NCBI GenBank assembly: GCA_016931035.1 | Contig: JAFGFN010000025.1 | Location: 1 to 33,218, forward strand | Direction: 5' to 3' | Length of the DNA stretch: 33,218 bases | From: Candidatus Sumerlaeota bacterium | GTDB lineage: Bacteria > Sumerlaeota > Sumerlaeia > UBA8349 | Shown: piece by piece, positions 31,847 through 33,218 of the stretch | Layout of the letters: each line of letters begins with the position of its first letter | Position numbering within the stretch: the stretch's first letter is position 1 | The notes under the pieces: model-generated | What the model was told of the DNA's origin: nothing | The model's input: the letters and a program-made list of their open reading frames with translations, nothing else | Databases searched by the model: none | Position numbers and translations under genes: made by a program

Positions 31847-32611
31847 TCAGTGGGCGGCGATGCGCGGGGAGGCTTCGACGCAAACTCGAGTTTCGCCCTT
31901 CGAGTCTTGCACGGGAAAGGCGCTCAGATCGACCACGACCGTTCTTCCTCGCGTGTTTAGGAGCCGCGCGGCGTCTGAGCGGAAGAACAAGCGTTCGCCG
32001 TCGAACAGCTCGGCGACGCGTCGCCAGTATCGTTGCGAATCGGCGGGTCTCAGGATGTCGGCCAGAGGGCGTCCGATGTGTTCGCCCGGAGAGGCGCCGA
32101 GGAGTTGCTCGAACGCCGCGTTGGTCTCGATGAGGCGTCCGTCCAGAGCGAGGGCCGCCATGGGGATTTCGCCATCGCTCGCCGCGTCCAGAGGCGGTTG
32201 GGCGCGTGCCACGCTGCGAGACCGGGAGCCGCGCGGCGGACATTTGCCGACGGCCAGCCCGACAATAGCCAGCAGCTCGCCGCTCTCCTCGGGTTCCTGG
32301 ATGAGTCCGATCGCCGCTTCGGACGAGGCGGCGCGGTCGACGGTCACGGAGTCGCCTCGCGAGGTGAGAAAGACGACGGGAACGCCGAGCTCGAGTCCGA
32401 TTGCGTCGGCGGCTTCGAACGCCCCAACCTTGCCGCCGACGGCGACGTCGAGAAGCACGAGATCGGGATGTTGCTCCCTGGCGCGATCGACCGCGTCCTC
32501 TCCCGACGCGACAAGGGGGAGGACGGTGTAGCCCGAACGGGTCAGCGTTCCGCGGATCTTTCGCGCCAGGGTGGGCTCGTCTTCCGCGAGAAGGATCTTC
32601 GGATCGCGCAT
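31847..32611 (-). CDS. Receiver-PAS protein
   Basis: A 254-residue protein. Residues 1-122 are a CheY-like receiver (MRDPKILLAEDEP; phospho-acceptor D55 in LVLLDVAVGG; T83 in FLTS). The usual switch lysine of the KP motif is missing: IGLIQEPEE has Gln105 where YLxKPF is normal. Residues about 140-245 form a PAS domain (IPMAALALDGRLIETNAAFEQLLGASPGEHIGRPLADIL). No output domain follows; the protein ends after PAS, so it could be an adaptor or phosphate sink for a kinase elsewhere. The ATG at 32611 has AAGGGAGAAG upstream. It lies 86 bp after the ferredoxin gene and may share its transcript. Confidence 0.85.
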   Translation of the reverse strand: MRDPKILLAEDEPTLARKIRGTLTRSGYTVLPLVASGEDAVDRAREQHPDLVLLDVAVGGKVGAFEAADAIGLELGVPVVFLTSRGDSVTVDRAASSEAAIGLIQEPEESGELLAIVGLAVGKCPPRGSRSRSVARAQPPLDAASDGEIPMAALALDGRLIETNAAFEQLLGASPGEHIGRPLADILRPADSQRYWRRVAELFDGERLFFRSDAARLLNTRGRTVVVDLSAFPVQDSKGETRVCVEASPRIAAH

Positions 32612-32697
32612 CTTTCCACTTCTCCCTTCCCCGTCACAGGATGGTGAGTGGCATGGCCTTTGCGGCCGCGAATCGCAGGCGAAACCTCCGTCATACT

Positions 32698-32886
32698 TCA
32701 GTCGGCGATCGAGATCGCTTCGACCGGGCAGCTCTGTACGGCGTCGCGGCACGATTCCTCGGCGTCCCGCGGCACGATCTCGGCGGTCACTACCGCCACG
32801 TCGCTCTCCATGACAAAAACCTCGGGACAGATATCCACGCACAGTCCGCATCCCGTGCATAGATCCGCATCCACAATCGCTTTCAT
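32698..32886 (-). CDS. Single-cluster [4Fe-4S] ferredoxin
   Basis: A 62-residue ferredoxin. Cysteines C10, C13, C16 and C53 (CTGCGLC... and SCPVEAI) should bind one 4Fe-4S cluster. C20 and C46 match the extra pair that forms a disulfide in Desulfovibrio gigas-type ferredoxins. It is cytoplasmic, acidic and a low-potential electron carrier. The ATG at 32886 gives the usual short N-terminus (MKAIVDADLC); the longer frame to 33057 is not protein-like. AAGGG precedes the start. It could feed the radical-SAM enzyme or rubrerythrin of this organism, an inference. Confidence 0.94.
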   Translation of the reverse strand: MKAIVDADLCTGCGLCVDICPEVFVMESDVAVVTAEIVPRDAEESCRDAVQSCPVEAISIAD

Positions 32887-33113
32887 GACCGAACCCTTTC
32901 CGAGCGAGAATCGAGTTTCTCTTCCGATGAGCTGTTGCACGCGGACGGATGTCTTTCCTCCGTCCGTCTTGGATCCGTGCGGATCGAGTTTCCAGATACC
33001 GACGCGGGTTGGCTCGTCGCGCCGCCTCGCGCACCGCCAAAACACGGACTCCCGCACGCAAACGTCCGCACCTTAGAAACACAACCGTTACTCTGATTCG
33101 ACCCCTCAACTCG

Positions 33114-33144
33114 ATTATTGCACGCCGCGGGGGAGCCAAGTCAA
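33114..33144 (-). promoter_or_regulatory. Promoter candidate for the ferredoxin gene
   Basis: On the minus strand TTGACT (33144-33139) and AATAAT (33119-33114) are each 5 of 6 to consensus, but the spacer is 19 nt, longer than ideal. The leader to the ATG at 32886 would be about 220 nt; nothing recognisable is in it. Confidence 0.4.
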
Positions 33145-33146
33145 CC

Positions 33147-33170
33147 CGAATCGGTCGCCGAATCGGTCGC
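33147..33170. repeat. Tandem 12-bp repeat just upstream of the -35 element
   Basis: CGAATCGGTCGC occurs twice with no gap (33147-33158 and 33159-33170), 2 bp upstream of the candidate -35 of the ferredoxin gene. The place suits an activator site; this is inference from position. Confidence 0.55.
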
Positions 33171-33189
33171 TCGGGGATCGTTGGAACGC

Positions 33190-33218
33190 GGGGGGGGGGG
33201 GGGGGGGGATCCCCCCCC
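33190..33218. other. Homopolymer palindrome at the window end, probable assembly artefact
   Basis: Nineteen G are followed by AT and eight C. The last 18 bases are a perfect palindrome centred on GGATCC. Such a G-run folding on itself at a contig end is typical of sequencing or assembly failure and should not be read as biology without checking reads. Confidence 0.75.

Noticed and set aside
1..33218. tRNA, rRNA or insertion sequence
   Set aside because: No TTCGA-type T-arm with a matching acceptor stem, no rRNA-like stretch and no transposase motif were found by reading. A tRNAscan or IS search could still reveal a diverged one.

Overview
The window is 33 kb of high-GC (roughly 63-65%, judged by eye) bacterial DNA from a Gram-negative-type organism. 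No rRNA, tRNA, transposase, integrase or CRISPR array was seen. Gene content (TPR-linked GT-C glycosyltransferases, a Gld-like ABC operon with a DUF4340 protein, a rubrerythrin, a solo ferredoxin, a secreted beta-strand protein) and intergenic DNA full of short palindromes and simple repeats suggest an uncultured lineage of planctomycete-like or related type. This is inference; no marker gene fixes the phylum. The last 29 bases (19 G, AT, 8 C) look like an assembly end, so this is probably the end of a contig.

Layout. 1-395: hairpins and short repeats. 396-1067: methyltransferase. 1346-3251: a candidate sigma-54 promoter followed by amtB and glnK, an ammonium uptake and nitrogen-signalling pair. 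3648-5113: a lower-GC stretch with an internally deleted SF1 helicase remnant, a DUF2283 gene and a RelB/RelE-type toxin-antitoxin pair. The whole 1.05-5.2 kb segment lies between imperfect direct repeats. Each repeat joins the end of the methyltransferase to the end of the radical-SAM gene (5167-6540, minus), as if 4.1 kb had been inserted between two convergent genes. 6695-8878: TPR glycosyltransferase. 8997-10250 (minus): tagaturonate epimerase.

10662-15852 (minus) is a tight operon transcribed as ArnT-like glycosyltransferase, OmpR-type regulator, possible 50-aa ORF, histidine kinase, membrane metallophosphatase. Upstream of it is a CTTAAT-N5-CTTAAT direct repeat that matches the PmrA-box form. 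Its 3' side runs into a 266-bp nested palindrome containing a perfect 30-bp inverted repeat. 16186-17179 (minus): hypA-hypB without hydrogenase genes in view. 17567-21768 (plus): an unrecognised zinc-ribbon/membrane/coiled-coil protein, then an Agl23-like (TIGR03663-type) membrane glycosyltransferase.

21805-26848 (minus) is an ABC operon: GldA-like ATPase, ABC-2 permease, GldG-like auxiliary protein, DUF4340 protein. 27123-27698 (minus): rubrerythrin with a good promoter. 28124-29035 (minus): secreted protein. 29406-31778 (plus): TMTC-like glycosyltransferase with nine TPRs. 31847-32886 (minus): ferredoxin, then a receiver-PAS protein.

Themes are cell-envelope glycosylation (four GT-C enzymes in 25 kb), nitrogen sensing, and anaerobe-style redox proteins. 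The best candidates for something undescribed are the ArnT-like/two-component/phosphatase operon with its PmrA-like box, the direct-repeat-flanked 4.1-kb cassette, and the 17567 protein.
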